A stretch of 64,000 nucleotides of DNA from positions 186,001-250,000 of the forward strand of contig JACRMV010000002.1 in the NCBI GenBank assembly GCA_016235025.1, given 5' to 3'. A model generated the notes under the pieces. The model did not search any database, was not told where the DNA came from, and saw only the letters and a program-made list of their open reading frames with translations. Positions within the stretch are counted from its first letter, which is position 1, and every line of letters starts with the position of its first letter. This stretch comes from Rhodocyclales bacterium (GTDB lineage Bacteria > Pseudomonadota > Gammaproteobacteria > Burkholderiales > Rhodocyclaceae). Below, in pieces: positions 38,283 through 46,462 of the stretch. Both the position numbers and the translations under genes were made by a program.

Positions 38283-39245
38283 TTACTTGAGAATGAGCAT
38301 CTCGCCCTTGCCCTTGTTCGGGTTGGCGTCTTTTTTGCTCACCAGAACCGAGATGGCACCGCGTAATGCCGCGTTCATGGAATGGTCAACGATTGCGATG
38401 CCGGCCACTTCCTTGTCTTTCGGCGTTACTAAGTCGACGGTGACAGCTTCAGCCACGGCGACGTTGTACGTTTGAATTCCGACCAACTGGTTCTTCGGGT
38501 TGCCATTGATATACACGCGATCCCAGATGCTGGCGATAGGGTGCAATGCAACAGGCAGGTTGATGTTGGCGTTCACGAAGTAGATGCGCACACGCTCGCC
38601 CGGCTTGGCTTCCAGCACGTCATGGTCGCCTTTCGGATCATGCACGGGATCGTAATGCAGCACCTTGCCGTTGATCAGTGAGCCCTTCCAGGCATTGGCG
38701 TCATTCAGCATTGCCTCGTAGTTCTCCACGTCCGGGAAGTATTGCTGCTGCACCAGGATGTACTCGCGGTCAGCCTTGGGATAGTTGGTCTTGTCCTTCG
38801 GCTCGACGATGATTACGCCGTACATGCCGCGTGCGATGTGTTGCACCATCGGGCCTGCACCGCAGTGGTACATGAACACGCCGGGAACCTTGGCTTCAAA
38901 CTTAAAATGCTTGCTCTGCCCTGGCTTCACTTCGGCGAACTCGTCCAGCACGTTGACCTGCGCTGCGTGGAAGTCCATCGCGTGCGAGTTCTTGTTTTCG
39001 GCCGGATTGATCAAGGTGAAGTCGACGACGTCACCCTCTTCCACGCGAACCGGCTTGCCGGGAATGCTGCCATCGAACGTCCATGCTGCCATGGTGTTGG
39101 AGCCGCCGACCAGCTTGCCATTGGTTTGAACGTCGACCTCCATGGCCCTCATCGTGACGTTGACGGTTTTCGCGAAAGCCTGCTGCGCTGGGAAAAGCGC
39201 CGCCATTGTCAGCATCGCTACAGTTGTTTTTTTCAATGCATGCAT
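38283..39245 (-). CDS. nirK: Copper-containing nitrite reductase NirK (AniA-like)
   Basis: Periplasmic enzyme reducing nitrite to NO, 320 residues with a signal peptide ending AFAK. Type 1 copper ligands His88, Cys128, His136, Met141 and type 2 ligands His93, His127 and His288 are all present, with catalytic Asp91 (HAMDFH) and His235 (LHPIASIWD). The pattern fits the two-domain trimeric enzymes. Last gene of a minus-strand operon whose order matches ncgABC-nirK of ammonia-oxidising Nitrosomonas. GAGAGGG upstream is the ribosome site. The upstream cytochromes are likely electron donors. Confidence 0.94.
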   Translation of the reverse strand: MHALKKTTVAMLTMAALFPAQQAFAKTVNVTMRAMEVDVQTNGKLVGGSNTMAAWTFDGSIPGKPVRVEEGDVVDFTLINPAENKNSHAMDFHAAQVNVLDEFAEVKPGQSKHFKFEAKVPGVFMYHCGAGPMVQHIARGMYGVIIVEPKDKTNYPKADREYILVQQQYFPDVENYEAMLNDANAWKGSLINGKVLHYDPVHDPKGDHDVLEAKPGERVRIYFVNANINLPVALHPIASIWDRVYINGNPKNQLVGIQTYNVAVAEAVTVDLVTPKDKEVAGIAIVDHSMNAALRGAISVLVSKKDANPNKGKGEMLILK

Positions 39246-39312
39246 TGTAATTTCCCTCTCTTAAAGTTAACTACGAACGGTCTTGCCCCTGTTTCTGCTT
39301 CTTGCCACTGCA

Positions 39313-39663
39313 TCAGGATCCGAATTTGCATTTGCACAATGTGCGCAGATGCTGTACCAGATCCTTGATTTCTTCGTCTGTAAGTGCTCCCTCCCAAGGC
39401 GGCATCAGAATGGATTTGCTAATGGATGTGCCACCTTCCTTGATGACCTTGAACAAGGCCTCATCCGAGCGCCCGGACATGGATTTGGCATCGGTATGGT
39501 CGCGCGGGACGACGGACATGTCGCGGATGTTTACTCCAGTGCCGTTTCCTTCCATGCCATGGCACTGAACGCAGTACGCACGATAATTGTCAGCGGCGGT
39601 TTCCTTGGCCTGCGTCTGGACGGAAGCGGCCAGCACGATTGTGAACAATAATTTATTTAGCAT
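39313..39663 (-). CDS. ncgC: Monoheme cytochrome c (NcgC-like)
   Basis: A 116-residue exported class I cytochrome c. Signal peptide (1-19), heme motif CVQCH at 31-35, and a candidate axial Met in ILMPPWEGALTDEE. It overlaps the diheme cytochrome gene by 11 bases and precedes nirK by 67. The position corresponds to ncgC in N. europaea; sequence-level orthology was not tested. It probably passes electrons to NirK. Confidence 0.85.
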   Translation of the reverse strand: MLNKLLFTIVLAASVQTQAKETAADNYRAYCVQCHGMEGNGTGVNIRDMSVVPRDHTDAKSMSGRSDEALFKVIKEGGTSISKSILMPPWEGALTDEEIKDLVQHLRTLCKCKFGS

Positions 39664-40333
39664 TTTCAGAGTCCTTGCCCAGCAGTTCGAGGTAACGCAC
39701 CAGTTTCTGGATGCCGCCGTCCGACACCTGCTTGTTCGGCATCCAGGATTTCGGCTCCCAAGCCTGGGGGTTCCTGATATAGCTCGCCATGTATTCCGGT
39801 TGCAGCCGTCTGGCGGCTGTATAGAGCTCCGGCCCCGAGACTCCGCCGTACTCAGGCTCGATCAAGTGGCAAGCCATGCAACCCTGGAACTTGTCGAAAT
39901 TCATTTCACCCATTTGTTTGGTAATCGTGCCGGGCTCGATTTTTTCCTTGGCGATCAAGTCATCATGCGGTTTCAGTTTCATTAGCCAGGCGGCGATGGC
40001 TGTGGCGTCGGCCTTGGGCAGGGCGACATGCTCCGCCAGTGTAGATGCGTCGATCTCGTCGCTTTTTGCCCCGGGCTTGATGTGGTTACCGTAATACATT
40101 CCGGCAGGACGGATGCGCTTCGGCTTTTGCAGCCAGGCGGCCAGCCATTCCTGACGGTACTTGTTGCCGGCGTAAAAGAGATCCGGTCCTTTTTTGCCAA
40201 AGGCCTCCTTCAATGTCTGCGCCGCAGGCCCGCTAATGTTGTGGCAGGCGGCACAATCCTTCGGAAATGTCTCTTCCGCAGAAAAGGCAGTGCCGGACAG
40301 GCCGAGCAAGATGGCAAGAATAATTTTCTGCAT
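39653..40333 (-). CDS. ncgB: Diheme cytochrome c (NcgB-like)
   Basis: A 226-residue exported protein with a signal peptide ending AFSAE and two heme motifs, CAACH at 27-31 and CMACH at 152-156. Candidate axial methionines lie near RPAGMYYG and KSWMPNKQ. It starts two bases after the multicopper oxidase stop. In N. europaea the equivalent gene lies between the multicopper oxidase and the small cytochrome and helps nitrite tolerance. Confidence 0.86.
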   Translation of the reverse strand: MQKIILAILLGLSGTAFSAEETFPKDCAACHNISGPAAQTLKEAFGKKGPDLFYAGNKYRQEWLAAWLQKPKRIRPAGMYYGNHIKPGAKSDEIDASTLAEHVALPKADATAIAAWLMKLKPHDDLIAKEKIEPGTITKQMGEMNFDKFQGCMACHLIEPEYGGVSGPELYTAARRLQPEYMASYIRNPQAWEPKSWMPNKQVSDGGIQKLVRYLELLGKDSENAK

Positions 40334-40335
40334 GT

Positions 40336-41406
40336 TTATTTTCTCCTCCTTCTCTGCTCAACCGGTTTGCCCATGAAAGGTGCGCTATTGAATAGCCCAT
40401 ATCCTTGGGTGAGCGATACGCTGTAGAAGAAGTTGGGGTCGAACGCCTTGCCTTCCCACACATATCCGTCAATTGGCTTGACGCCCTCATACTCGAACAC
40501 AGTCATCGGGCCACCCATCATGGCGCCGTTGTTTGTCATGTGTTTGTCGACATGGTCGTGCATCACGAAATAGCCCGGATTATTCATTTTTACGATCACG
40601 TCGAAACGCTCTCCGGGGCCGACCGGGACGGTGTCGACGTAGTAAGGATTGGCCAGCGGGTAGCCATCCTTGTGGGTGATCAGCATGTCGTGCCCATGCA
40701 TGTGTACTTGATGGGTTCCGTCACCTGCGCCGTAGAGCCGCATTCTCAATACATCGCCGGTCTTGATCCGGATCGGCTGGGTGGACGGGAAAGATTTGGC
40801 GTTGATCGAAAAATAATTGGCTACATCGTCGGGCATGCCGCCCTTGCCATATTCGTTGGCATATTTCCCTTCCCAAGTGCTCATCATCAGGATGGCATCC
40901 TTGGTGACGCTCTTCTCGATTGCGCTGGGATTTTTTGGGTCGACGATAATCGGCCCCCACATGCCGCGTGTTGCGACGTGTTCCCAGACGTTGACGTGGC
41001 AGTGATACCAGAGACTGCCGGGGCGGTCGGCCTTGAACTTGTAAGCGAAGGATTCGCCTGGTTTGATGTCGTCCTGAGTAACTCCCGGAACACCGTCCAT
41101 GCGCCAGCTGTTAGTCTGGTTGATTCCGTGCCAGTGAATGGAGTGAGCGAGCGTTGTGTTGTTGGTGACGTGAACAGTTACGTCGTCGCCTTCCTTGACG
41201 TGAATCAACGGCCCGGGAACCTGGCCGTTGAAGGCGAATACCTTGTTGCTGAAGCCCGGCGCTACCTCGATCGAAACTTCGTCGATAGTCATATTGAAAT
41301 TGCGCTCTTCCGCCCAGCCGGGAGATGGGAATGCAGTGGCAAGAAGCAGTAATGCGGCAGCCAGGATCGATTCGCAGGTGCGCTTGATTAACGGTAGCTT
41401 GATCAT
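40336..41406 (-). CDS. ncgA: Two-domain multicopper oxidase (NcgA / blue copper oxidase-like)
   Basis: A 356-residue exported protein with a signal peptide ending GWAEE. Domain 1 has HWHG (91-94) and YHCHVNVWEH with Cys136 and Met149, so the type 1 copper sits in domain 1. Domain 2 has HQVHMHGHDM and MHDHVDKH for the trinuclear cluster. This is the two-domain layout (type 1 site in domain 1) of the N. europaea blue copper oxidase. GGAG precedes the ATG. It leads the cytochrome-nirK genes and follows two small membrane genes. Confidence 0.9.
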   Translation of the reverse strand: MIKLPLIKRTCESILAAALLLLATAFPSPGWAEERNFNMTIDEVSIEVAPGFSNKVFAFNGQVPGPLIHVKEGDDVTVHVTNNTTLAHSIHWHGINQTNSWRMDGVPGVTQDDIKPGESFAYKFKADRPGSLWYHCHVNVWEHVATRGMWGPIIVDPKNPSAIEKSVTKDAILMMSTWEGKYANEYGKGGMPDDVANYFSINAKSFPSTQPIRIKTGDVLRMRLYGAGDGTHQVHMHGHDMLITHKDGYPLANPYYVDTVPVGPGERFDVIVKMNNPGYFVMHDHVDKHMTNNGAMMGGPMTVFEYEGVKPIDGYVWEGKAFDPNFFYSVSLTQGYGLFNSAPFMGKPVEQRRRRK

Positions 41407-41461
41407 AAGGTCTCCATTTTTGGTTTTGATACATGAACGCTGCATTTTTTGATGGTTCGAT

Positions 41462-41896
41462 TCATTCGATGCAGCCTGCGCCGTGGCGGTAGACCAGCTC
41501 GCCGCCGTACCATGCGCCCGCAACCAGCAAGACGAGGCACAGGGAGGACAAGGCGAGCTGGAGCGGCGTGACTTGCGCCGGATTGCCGTGACGCAGCAGC
41601 AGGTTGGCCAGCGCCACCGCTGCCGCGATGCTCATGATCGCCATGTGGCGCATGGCGGCTTTTTCTGCTGCGGGGTTGTCGCCGATGGCGGCCAGGTCAA
41701 TCATGCCGGCGGCCATCGCGGGCAAGGCCAGCGCCAGTCCGGCGGCAAGCGACCAATAACCCAATTGTCCCCACAGCGCCTGTCCCTGTGTTTGCCAGAG
41801 GATGTCCCAGACCAGAGTCATCGACCAGAGCGCCACCGGGAAGTGAACCAAGGCTGGGTGCAGCGGATGTCCGGCAAGTCGCAAGACGCGCTTCAT
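41462..41896 (-). CDS. DUF2231-like four-helix membrane protein
   Basis: A 144-residue protein with four helices. It has the family opening GHPLHPALVHFPVALW, whose histidines may bind heme, and the closing GGELVYRHGAG. DUF2231 proteins often occur with cytochromes and copper oxidases. It lies 55 bases before the multicopper oxidase and ten bases after the next upstream gene, in one operon by spacing. The histidines suggest a membrane electron-transfer role, which is inference. Confidence 0.8.
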   Translation of the reverse strand: MKRVLRLAGHPLHPALVHFPVALWSMTLVWDILWQTQGQALWGQLGYWSLAAGLALALPAMAAGMIDLAAIGDNPAAEKAAMRHMAIMSIAAAVALANLLLRHGNPAQVTPLQLALSSLCLVLLVAGAWYGGELVYRHGAGCIE

Positions 41897-41906
41897 CGAT
41901 GGCCTT

Positions 41907-42251
41907 TCAATAAATCACCGGTACCAGAGAGAAGCCGAGAACGAGAAAAGCAATCACGGCTACCACGGCGTGGATGATGACGACTGGCGAAGGCAGGCGT
42001 TTCTGGCGCAGGTGGAATGAGAACAGGACAAAACCGCCCAGCGCGGCAACGACGAACAAGACCAGGCTCGGGAGACTGACATCACCCCCCTGGAGCAGGT
42101 TTAGGATAAGAATTACCAACCCCGAAGCGGCGAACAGGCCATGCAAAAGCGCCATGGGCAGGGGCGGGTTTGCGCCGCCAAAATGCTTGGATGCCATGAC
42201 GATACCTATAACCGCGGCGACCGCGAACAGAGCAAGTGCATAGATAAGCAT
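41907..42251 (-). CDS. Small four-helix membrane protein heading the nirK operon
   Basis: A 114-residue protein, almost entirely four hydrophobic helices, with histidines in ASKHFGG, LLHGLFAASG, FSFHLRQK and VIIHAVVAVI. No family is recognised with certainty. ATG at 42251 follows GGAG on the minus strand; an in-frame start at 42284 lies within the predicted promoter. The histidine placement in or at helices would suit heme binding. First gene after the palindromic operator. Confidence 0.78.
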   Translation of the reverse strand: MLIYALALFAVAAVIGIVMASKHFGGANPPLPMALLHGLFAASGLVILILNLLQGGDVSLPSLVLFVVAALGGFVLFSFHLRQKRLPSPVVIIHAVVAVIAFLVLGFSLVPVIY

Positions 42252-42279
42252 GAGAGTCTCCGATAAGTTTGCTTTGGAT

Positions 42280-42320
42280 AGCATACGACTTTATTGCAAA
42301 ATAAACAATATATATATTGT
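42280..42320 (-). promoter_or_regulatory. Promoter and 16-base palindrome of the nirK operon
   Basis: On the minus strand TTGTTT (42303-42308), a 17-base spacer and TATGCT (42280-42285) form a promoter. The perfect palindrome ACAATATATATATTGT (42305-42320) overlaps the -35 and is centred near -40. It is strikingly AT-rich in a GC-rich region. NsrR controls this operon in N. europaea; whether this palindrome is an NsrR site cannot be told by eye. Confidence 0.65.
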
Positions 42321-42438
42321 CTAATATGGTTCCAGCTTCTGTAAGGGGTGGGTGAACGGATGCAAGATGCTTGTGCTGTAAGTGTGAAGCGTTTTGGAAG
42401 ACTCATAGGCCTGCGATAGGGTCGGGTATGATTGACGG

Positions 42439-43203
42439 ATGAAGATTGCGACCTGGAATGTGAACTCTCTCAAGGTGCGGCTGCCGCATGTACTTGACTG
42501 GCTGGCGGCAACACAGGTGGATGTGCTCTGCCTGCAGGAAACCAAGACCGAAGACAAGGCATTTCCCTATGCGGAGTTGGCTGCAGCCGGTTACGGCGCG
42601 GTGCATGATGGGCAGAAAACCTACAACGGCGTGGCGATCGTGGCGCGAGGTGATGTCAGCGCTGTGCACTGCGGCATCCCGGGGTTTGCCGATGAGCAGA
42701 AGCGGTTGATTGCGGCGACTGTTGGCGGCGTACGCATGGTCTGCGCCTACATACCCAACGGGCAGGCCGTGGGCTCGGAAAAATACGAGTACAAGTTGTG
42801 CTGGCTGAAGGCGCTTGCCGGCTGGTTACGGGAGGAGATGGTGCGGTATCCGAAACTGGTTCTGATGGGCGATTACAACATCGCTCCCGAGGATCGCGAT
42901 GTGCATGACCCGGTGGCCTGGAAAGACCAGATTCTGTGCAGCGAGCCGGAGCGCATGGCGTTTCGCGGGTTGCTTGAACTTGGATTGAGCGACGCATTTC
43001 GTTTGTTCGAACAGCCGGAAAAGAGTTTTTCGTGGTGGGATTACCGGCAGATGGGCTTTCGTCTCAACCGCGGCCTGCGCATCGACCATATCCTGCTTTC
43101 GCCCGGGCTGACCAGTTTGTGCCGTTCATGCAGCATCGACAAGGCGCCACGCAAGCTGGAGCGTCCCTCCGATCACGCGCCGGTGGTGGCGGAGCTGGCA
43201 TGA
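42439..43203 (+). CDS. xthA: Exodeoxyribonuclease III
   Basis: AP endonuclease / 3'-5' exonuclease of base-excision repair, 254 residues. MKIATWNVNSLKVRL opening, metal-binding Glu in LCLQETKTED, GDYNIAPED, the WWDYR motif and the terminal catalytic SDHAPV are present. The length matches XthA. Its stop overlaps the ATG of the next gene (ATGA), so the DNA repair gene and a Crp/Fnr regulator are co-translated. Confidence 0.96.
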   Translation: MKIATWNVNSLKVRLPHVLDWLAATQVDVLCLQETKTEDKAFPYAELAAAGYGAVHDGQKTYNGVAIVARGDVSAVHCGIPGFADEQKRLIAATVGGVRMVCAYIPNGQAVGSEKYEYKLCWLKALAGWLREEMVRYPKLVLMGDYNIAPEDRDVHDPVAWKDQILCSEPERMAFRGLLELGLSDAFRLFEQPEKSFSWWDYRQMGFRLNRGLRIDHILLSPGLTSLCRSCSIDKAPRKLERPSDHAPVVAELA

Positions 43204-43868
43204 GCGGCATCGAGCAGAGTGCGTTGATCGCGCGTTATCCTGTGTTGGGAAAACTGCGGCCGGAGCGACTGGCGCGCGCCGGGAGTCTTCTCCAACCGGT
43301 GCAGGTTCCTGCGGGAGCGGTGCTGCTTGATGCCAGCCAGCCGTGCATGGGGCTACCCCTGATTCTTGAAGGCGCTGTACGTATCAGCAAGATTGAAAGC
43401 ACGGGGCGCGAGTTACTGCTCTACCGGGTGCTCCCGGGCGAGTTGTGTATCCTGACGATCAGTTGCCTGCTGGGGCATGCCGATTTCAATGCCCGCGCCA
43501 CGAGCGAGGGCCATGTAACGCTTTCCTTGCTGCCGCGCGCCGTGTTCGAGGAACTTCTGGACGACCCTGTGTTCAGGGGCTTCGTGTTTTCCCTGTTCGC
43601 TGACCGGTTGGTCGATTTGATGCAACTGGTCGAAGACGTGGCCTTTCGCAAGCTAGACCAACGTCTTGCCGCAGTGCTGCTGGGGCGGGGCAGCACTGCG
43701 CTGGCCACGCATCAGGAACTGGCCGACGAACTGGGCTGCGCGCGCGAGGCCGTGAGCCGGTTGCTCAAGCGATTCTCCGAACAAGGCATGGTGCGGCCAG
43801 GGCGCGAGAAAATCGAGCTTCTTGACCGCGCTGCACTGCGCCGTATCGCCACGCCAGCCAGCGACTGA
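43200..43868 (+). CDS. Crp/Fnr family transcription regulator
   Basis: A 222-residue regulator. The N-terminal effector domain (about 10-125) is cNMP-like but keeps no obvious cyclic-AMP site. Cys residues occur in SQPCMGL, GELCILTISCLLG and LGCARE, not in the FNR pattern. The recognition helix ELGCAREAVSRLLKRF has the E-xx-SR set. It overlaps xthA by four bases and is followed by a DUF2892 gene, a pairing seen in regulators of thiol or redox stress. Effector unknown. Confidence 0.85.
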   Translation: MSGIEQSALIARYPVLGKLRPERLARAGSLLQPVQVPAGAVLLDASQPCMGLPLILEGAVRISKIESTGRELLLYRVLPGELCILTISCLLGHADFNARATSEGHVTLSLLPRAVFEELLDDPVFRGFVFSLFADRLVDLMQLVEDVAFRKLDQRLAAVLLGRGSTALATHQELADELGCAREAVSRLLKRFSEQGMVRPGREKIELLDRAALRRIATPASD

Positions 43869-43973
43869 GTCTGCGCGTCGGAACCCGCTGTGTGATGCTG
43901 GTTACAGAGGTTGCGGCGATTTGGGAGTAAAGTGGGTGCCGCTGTCCTTCCATACAAACCAAAGGAGAACTTC

Positions 43974-44165
43974 ATGAAAGCAAACGTTGGCGGTATCGAC
44001 CGCATTCTGCGCATCATTGGCGGCCTGGCCTTGATCGGCTGGGCGTTTGCCGGTGGCCCGGTGTGGGCATGGCTCGGCATTATTCCATTGGCCACGGCGC
44101 TGATCAATTTCTGCCCCTTGTATGCGCTGATCGGTATCAACACCAGCGGCAACAAACAGGGCTGA
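43974..44165 (+). CDS. DUF2892 (YgaP transmembrane-like) small membrane protein
   Basis: A 63-residue protein with two helices and the DUF2892 pattern KANVGGIDRILRIIGGLALI ending CPLYALIGINT. AAAGGAG seven bases upstream supports ATG at 43974. The family is the membrane part of YgaP-type rhodaneses but here stands alone. It follows the Crp/Fnr regulator by 105 bases, so it is a likely target or partner. Confidence 0.88.
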   Translation: MKANVGGIDRILRIIGGLALIGWAFAGGPVWAWLGIIPLATALINFCPLYALIGINTSGNKQG

Positions 44166-44199
44166 TCCTGCGGCCCGGTACAGGGCTTGCAGCAGAGGC

Positions 44200-44233
44200 A
44201 AAAAGCGCATCGCCGGGAGCGGGTGCGCTTTTT
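44200..44233. terminator. Bidirectional terminator after the DUF2892 gene
   Basis: AAAAAGCGCA / TGCGCTTTTT, ten perfect pairs around a 14-base loop, giving a T run on both strands. It serves the DUF2892 gene and the convergent flavoprotein gene, whose TAA stop lies inside the stem. Confidence 0.88.
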
Positions 44234-45545
44234 ACGTTTGTGTTTCGTGATGGCGTTGTGCCCAGCGCAACGCGCCAGCACCGGCCATCCGACCGCTGGC
44301 GAAGCAGCCGGTCAACAGATAGCCGCCGGTGGGTGCTTCCCAGTCGAGCATTTCGCCGGCGCAAAACACCCCGGGTAGTTTTTTCAGCATCAGATCAGGC
44401 GTCAGCGCCGCAAAATCGACGCCGCCGGCACTGCTGATGGCCTCCTCCAGCGGACGCGGGGCAAGGAGGCGCAGCGGCAATGCCTTGATCGCGGTGGCCA
44501 GTTCTCCCACCGTGTCGCGTTGTGCCGGGGTCGTCATTTCGCGCAGCAGGGCGGTCTTGACGCCGGTGAATCCGATGCGGCGGCGCAGATGCGTCGACCA
44601 GGAGTCACGGCCGCGTGACTGTGCCAGTGCCATGCGCAGCTGTTCCAGCGTGCGCTCCGGCGCCAGATCGAGATGCAGCGTGGCGCTGCCGGTGGTTTCG
44701 ATGCAGTCGCGCAGTGGCGCCGACAAGGCATAGATCAGCCCGCCCTCGACGCCGTTCGCGGTGACGACGAATTCACCCCGGCGTTCGATGCTGCCGCCCT
44801 CCGGAAGGCGCACGCGAGCCGCGACAGCTTTCACCGGTTGTCCGGAAAAACGCGGTGCCAGTTGTTGCCGCCAGTAGTCGCTCCAGGTCACGTCGAAGCC
44901 GCAATTAGCCGGGCGCAGCGGCTGGAGTGCGATGCCTTGCTTGGCAAGTAGTGGCAGCCAGGCACCATCCGAACCCAGTCGCGACCAACTGCCACCGCCG
45001 AGCGCCAGCACCACGGCACGGGCATGGCGAGTGACATCGCCCCCGGGCGTGGTGAAGCGCAAGACATGACCTGTGCCGCCAGGCTCATCCCAGCCGCACC
45101 AGCGGTGCCGTGGATGAAATACGACACCGGCGGCGCGCAGGCGCGAAAGCCAGGCGCGCAACAGCGGTGCGGCTTTCATCTCGCGCGGGAAGACGCGCCC
45201 CGAACTGCCGACGAAGGTGTCGATGCCGAGACCCTGCGCCCAGGCGCGCAACTGCGTCGGGCCGAAGGCTGTCAGCCAGTTGCCGACGATTTCACGCTGT
45301 GCGCCGTAACGGGTGACGAACAGGTCGAGCGGTTCCGCGTGGGTGAGGTTGAGTCCGCCGCGTCCGGCCAACAGGAATTTGCGTCCGACGGAGGGCATCG
45401 CATCGAAGACCTCGACGCGCAGACTGCGGCCTCGGCTGGTAACCGCGGTTGCAGCTTCGGCCGCCATCAGGCCCGCCGGCCCGCCGCCGATGACGACGAG
45501 ATCGAGTGTTTCGGCCTCAGCCGTGGGCGCGTTCAGCAAGGGCAT
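44232..45545 (-). CDS. NAD(P)/FAD-dependent oxidoreductase, HI0933-like (TIGR03862 type)
   Basis: A 437-residue flavoprotein. FAD-binding [15 protein letters not shown] at the N-terminus, [16 protein letters not shown] (family signature) and the C-terminal [16 protein letters not shown] are present. The HI0933/BaiN group has poorly known substrates. The start at 45545 overlaps the 3' end of ksgA by 29 bases. It is the last gene of the lptD-surA-pdxA-ksgA run and shares a terminator with the convergent DUF2892 gene. Confidence 0.88.
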   Translation of the reverse strand: MPLLNAPTAEAETLDLVVIGGGPAGLMAAEAATAVTSRGRSLRVEVFDAMPSVGRKFLLAGRGGLNLTHAEPLDLFVTRYGAQREIVGNWLTAFGPTQLRAWAQGLGIDTFVGSSGRVFPREMKAAPLLRAWLSRLRAAGVVFHPRHRWCGWDEPGGTGHVLRFTTPGGDVTRHARAVVLALGGGSWSRLGSDGAWLPLLAKQGIALQPLRPANCGFDVTWSDYWRQQLAPRFSGQPVKAVAARVRLPEGGSIERRGEFVVTANGVEGGLIYALSAPLRDCIETTGSATLHLDLAPERTLEQLRMALAQSRGRDSWSTHLRRRIGFTGVKTALLREMTTPAQRDTVGELATAIKALPLRLLAPRPLEEAISSAGGVDFAALTPDLMLKKLPGVFCAGEMLDWEAPTGGYLLTGCFASGRMAGAGALRWAQRHHETQT

Positions 45546-46452
45546 CGGCGAGGCGCACAAAATCTTCCACGCCAAGTTCCTCGGCGCGCGCCGTCGGAAC
45601 GATGCCGACGGCATCGAGCATGGCGACATCGGCGAGGCCGCGCAAGGTGTTGCGCAGCATCTTGCGGCGCTGTGAAAAAGCGGTGGAGACAACACGGGCC
45701 AGCAGCGCCTCATCTTTCGCCGCGGTCCCATCCGCTACGGCGAGGAAAGCGTTTCTTGCTTGACCGCCTTGTAGCGCATCCACAGCGAAGCGGGCAGGGT
45801 TCTGTCCTGCCCCTTCCTGCTGTGCAGTTGTCTTACCAGTGGTTTCATCAGCGCCGGGTTTTTGCAGACGCTTCGGGATCAGGCGCACGATCGCCGAATC
45901 GACTTTCGGCGCCGGGTTGAAGGATTCGGGGGGCACCGCGAACAGGCGCTCGATGTGGAAGCGGTATTGCAGCATCACCGAAAGCCGGCCGCGATCTGGC
46001 GTGCCCGGTTCGGCGACCATGCGGTCGACCACTTCCTTTTGCAGCATGAAGTGCATGTCATGCACTGCGTCGGCGAAGTCGGCGAGATGGAACAGCAGCG
46101 GGCCGGAAATGTTGTATGGCAGGTTGCCGACGATCTTGAGCGGGCCGCTCTGTTTCAGCGTGCCGAAATCGAATTCCAGTGCGTCGCCGGCATGAACCGT
46201 CAGCCGCTCGGCCGGCCAGCGCTGGCGCAGGCGCGCGATCAGGTCGCGGTCGATTTCGACAACATCGAGATGTGGCAGCCGGTCGAGCAGCGGCGCGGTG
46301 AGGGCGCCGAGGCCGGGGCCGATTTCGACCACCGTATCGCCGTTCTTCGGCCCAATCGCATCGACGATGGCGCGAATGATGCTGTCATCGACGAGAAAGT
46401 TTTGCCCGAAGCGTTTGCGGGCGACGTGGCCTTGATGCGCGTTCGCTTTCAT
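45517..46452 (-). CDS. ksgA: 16S rRNA (A1518/A1519) dimethyltransferase KsgA with internal insertion
   Basis: Dimethylates two adjacent adenines in 16S rRNA helix 45. 311 residues, against about 260-270 usual. [14 protein letters not shown]-binding [17 protein letters not shown] and the catalytic NLPYNIS are intact. Between RLIPK (about 194) and [10 protein letters not shown] (about 247) lies a stretch of roughly 50 residues absent from homologues. Its DNA is the longer repeat element at 45728-45863 (see that entry), still in frame. The C-terminal domain continues normally, so the enzyme may be active with an extra loop. It is part of the lptD-surA-pdxA-ksgA order. Confidence 0.93.
   Translation of the reverse strand: MKANAHQGHVARKRFGQNFLVDDSIIRAIVDAIGPKNGDTVVEIGPGLGALTAPLLDRLPHLDVVEIDRDLIARLRQRWPAERLTVHAGDALEFDFGTLKQSGPLKIVGNLPYNISGPLLFHLADFADAVHDMHFMLQKEVVDRMVAEPGTPDRGRLSVMLQYRFHIERLFAVPPESFNPAPKVDSAIVRLIPKRLQKPGADETTGKTTAQQEGAGQNPARFAVDALQGGQARNAFLAVADGTAAKDEALLARVVSTAFSQRRKMLRNTLRGLADVAMLDAVGIVPTARAEELGVEDFVRLADALAERAHG
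45728..45863 (+). repeat. Longer dispersed element, copy B (inside ksgA)
   Basis: It shares CCATCCGCTACGGCGAGGA, GACCGCC, TGTAGCGCA, GTTGT and TTTCATCAGCGCCGGGTTTT with copy A at 32644-32718. It also has about 60 further bases containing the hairpin GGGCAGG-GTTCTGT-CCTGCCC (45792-45812). It is translated antisense as part of KsgA without a stop or frameshift. Confidence 0.78.
45849..45862 (-). repeat. Dispersed motif, CC type, copy 5 (end of element B, in ksgA)
   Basis: Exact copy on the minus strand. ksgA reads it in sense as KPGAD, the same frame as the copA copy. Confidence 0.8.
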
Positions 46453-46462
46453 GCGGCGTGCC

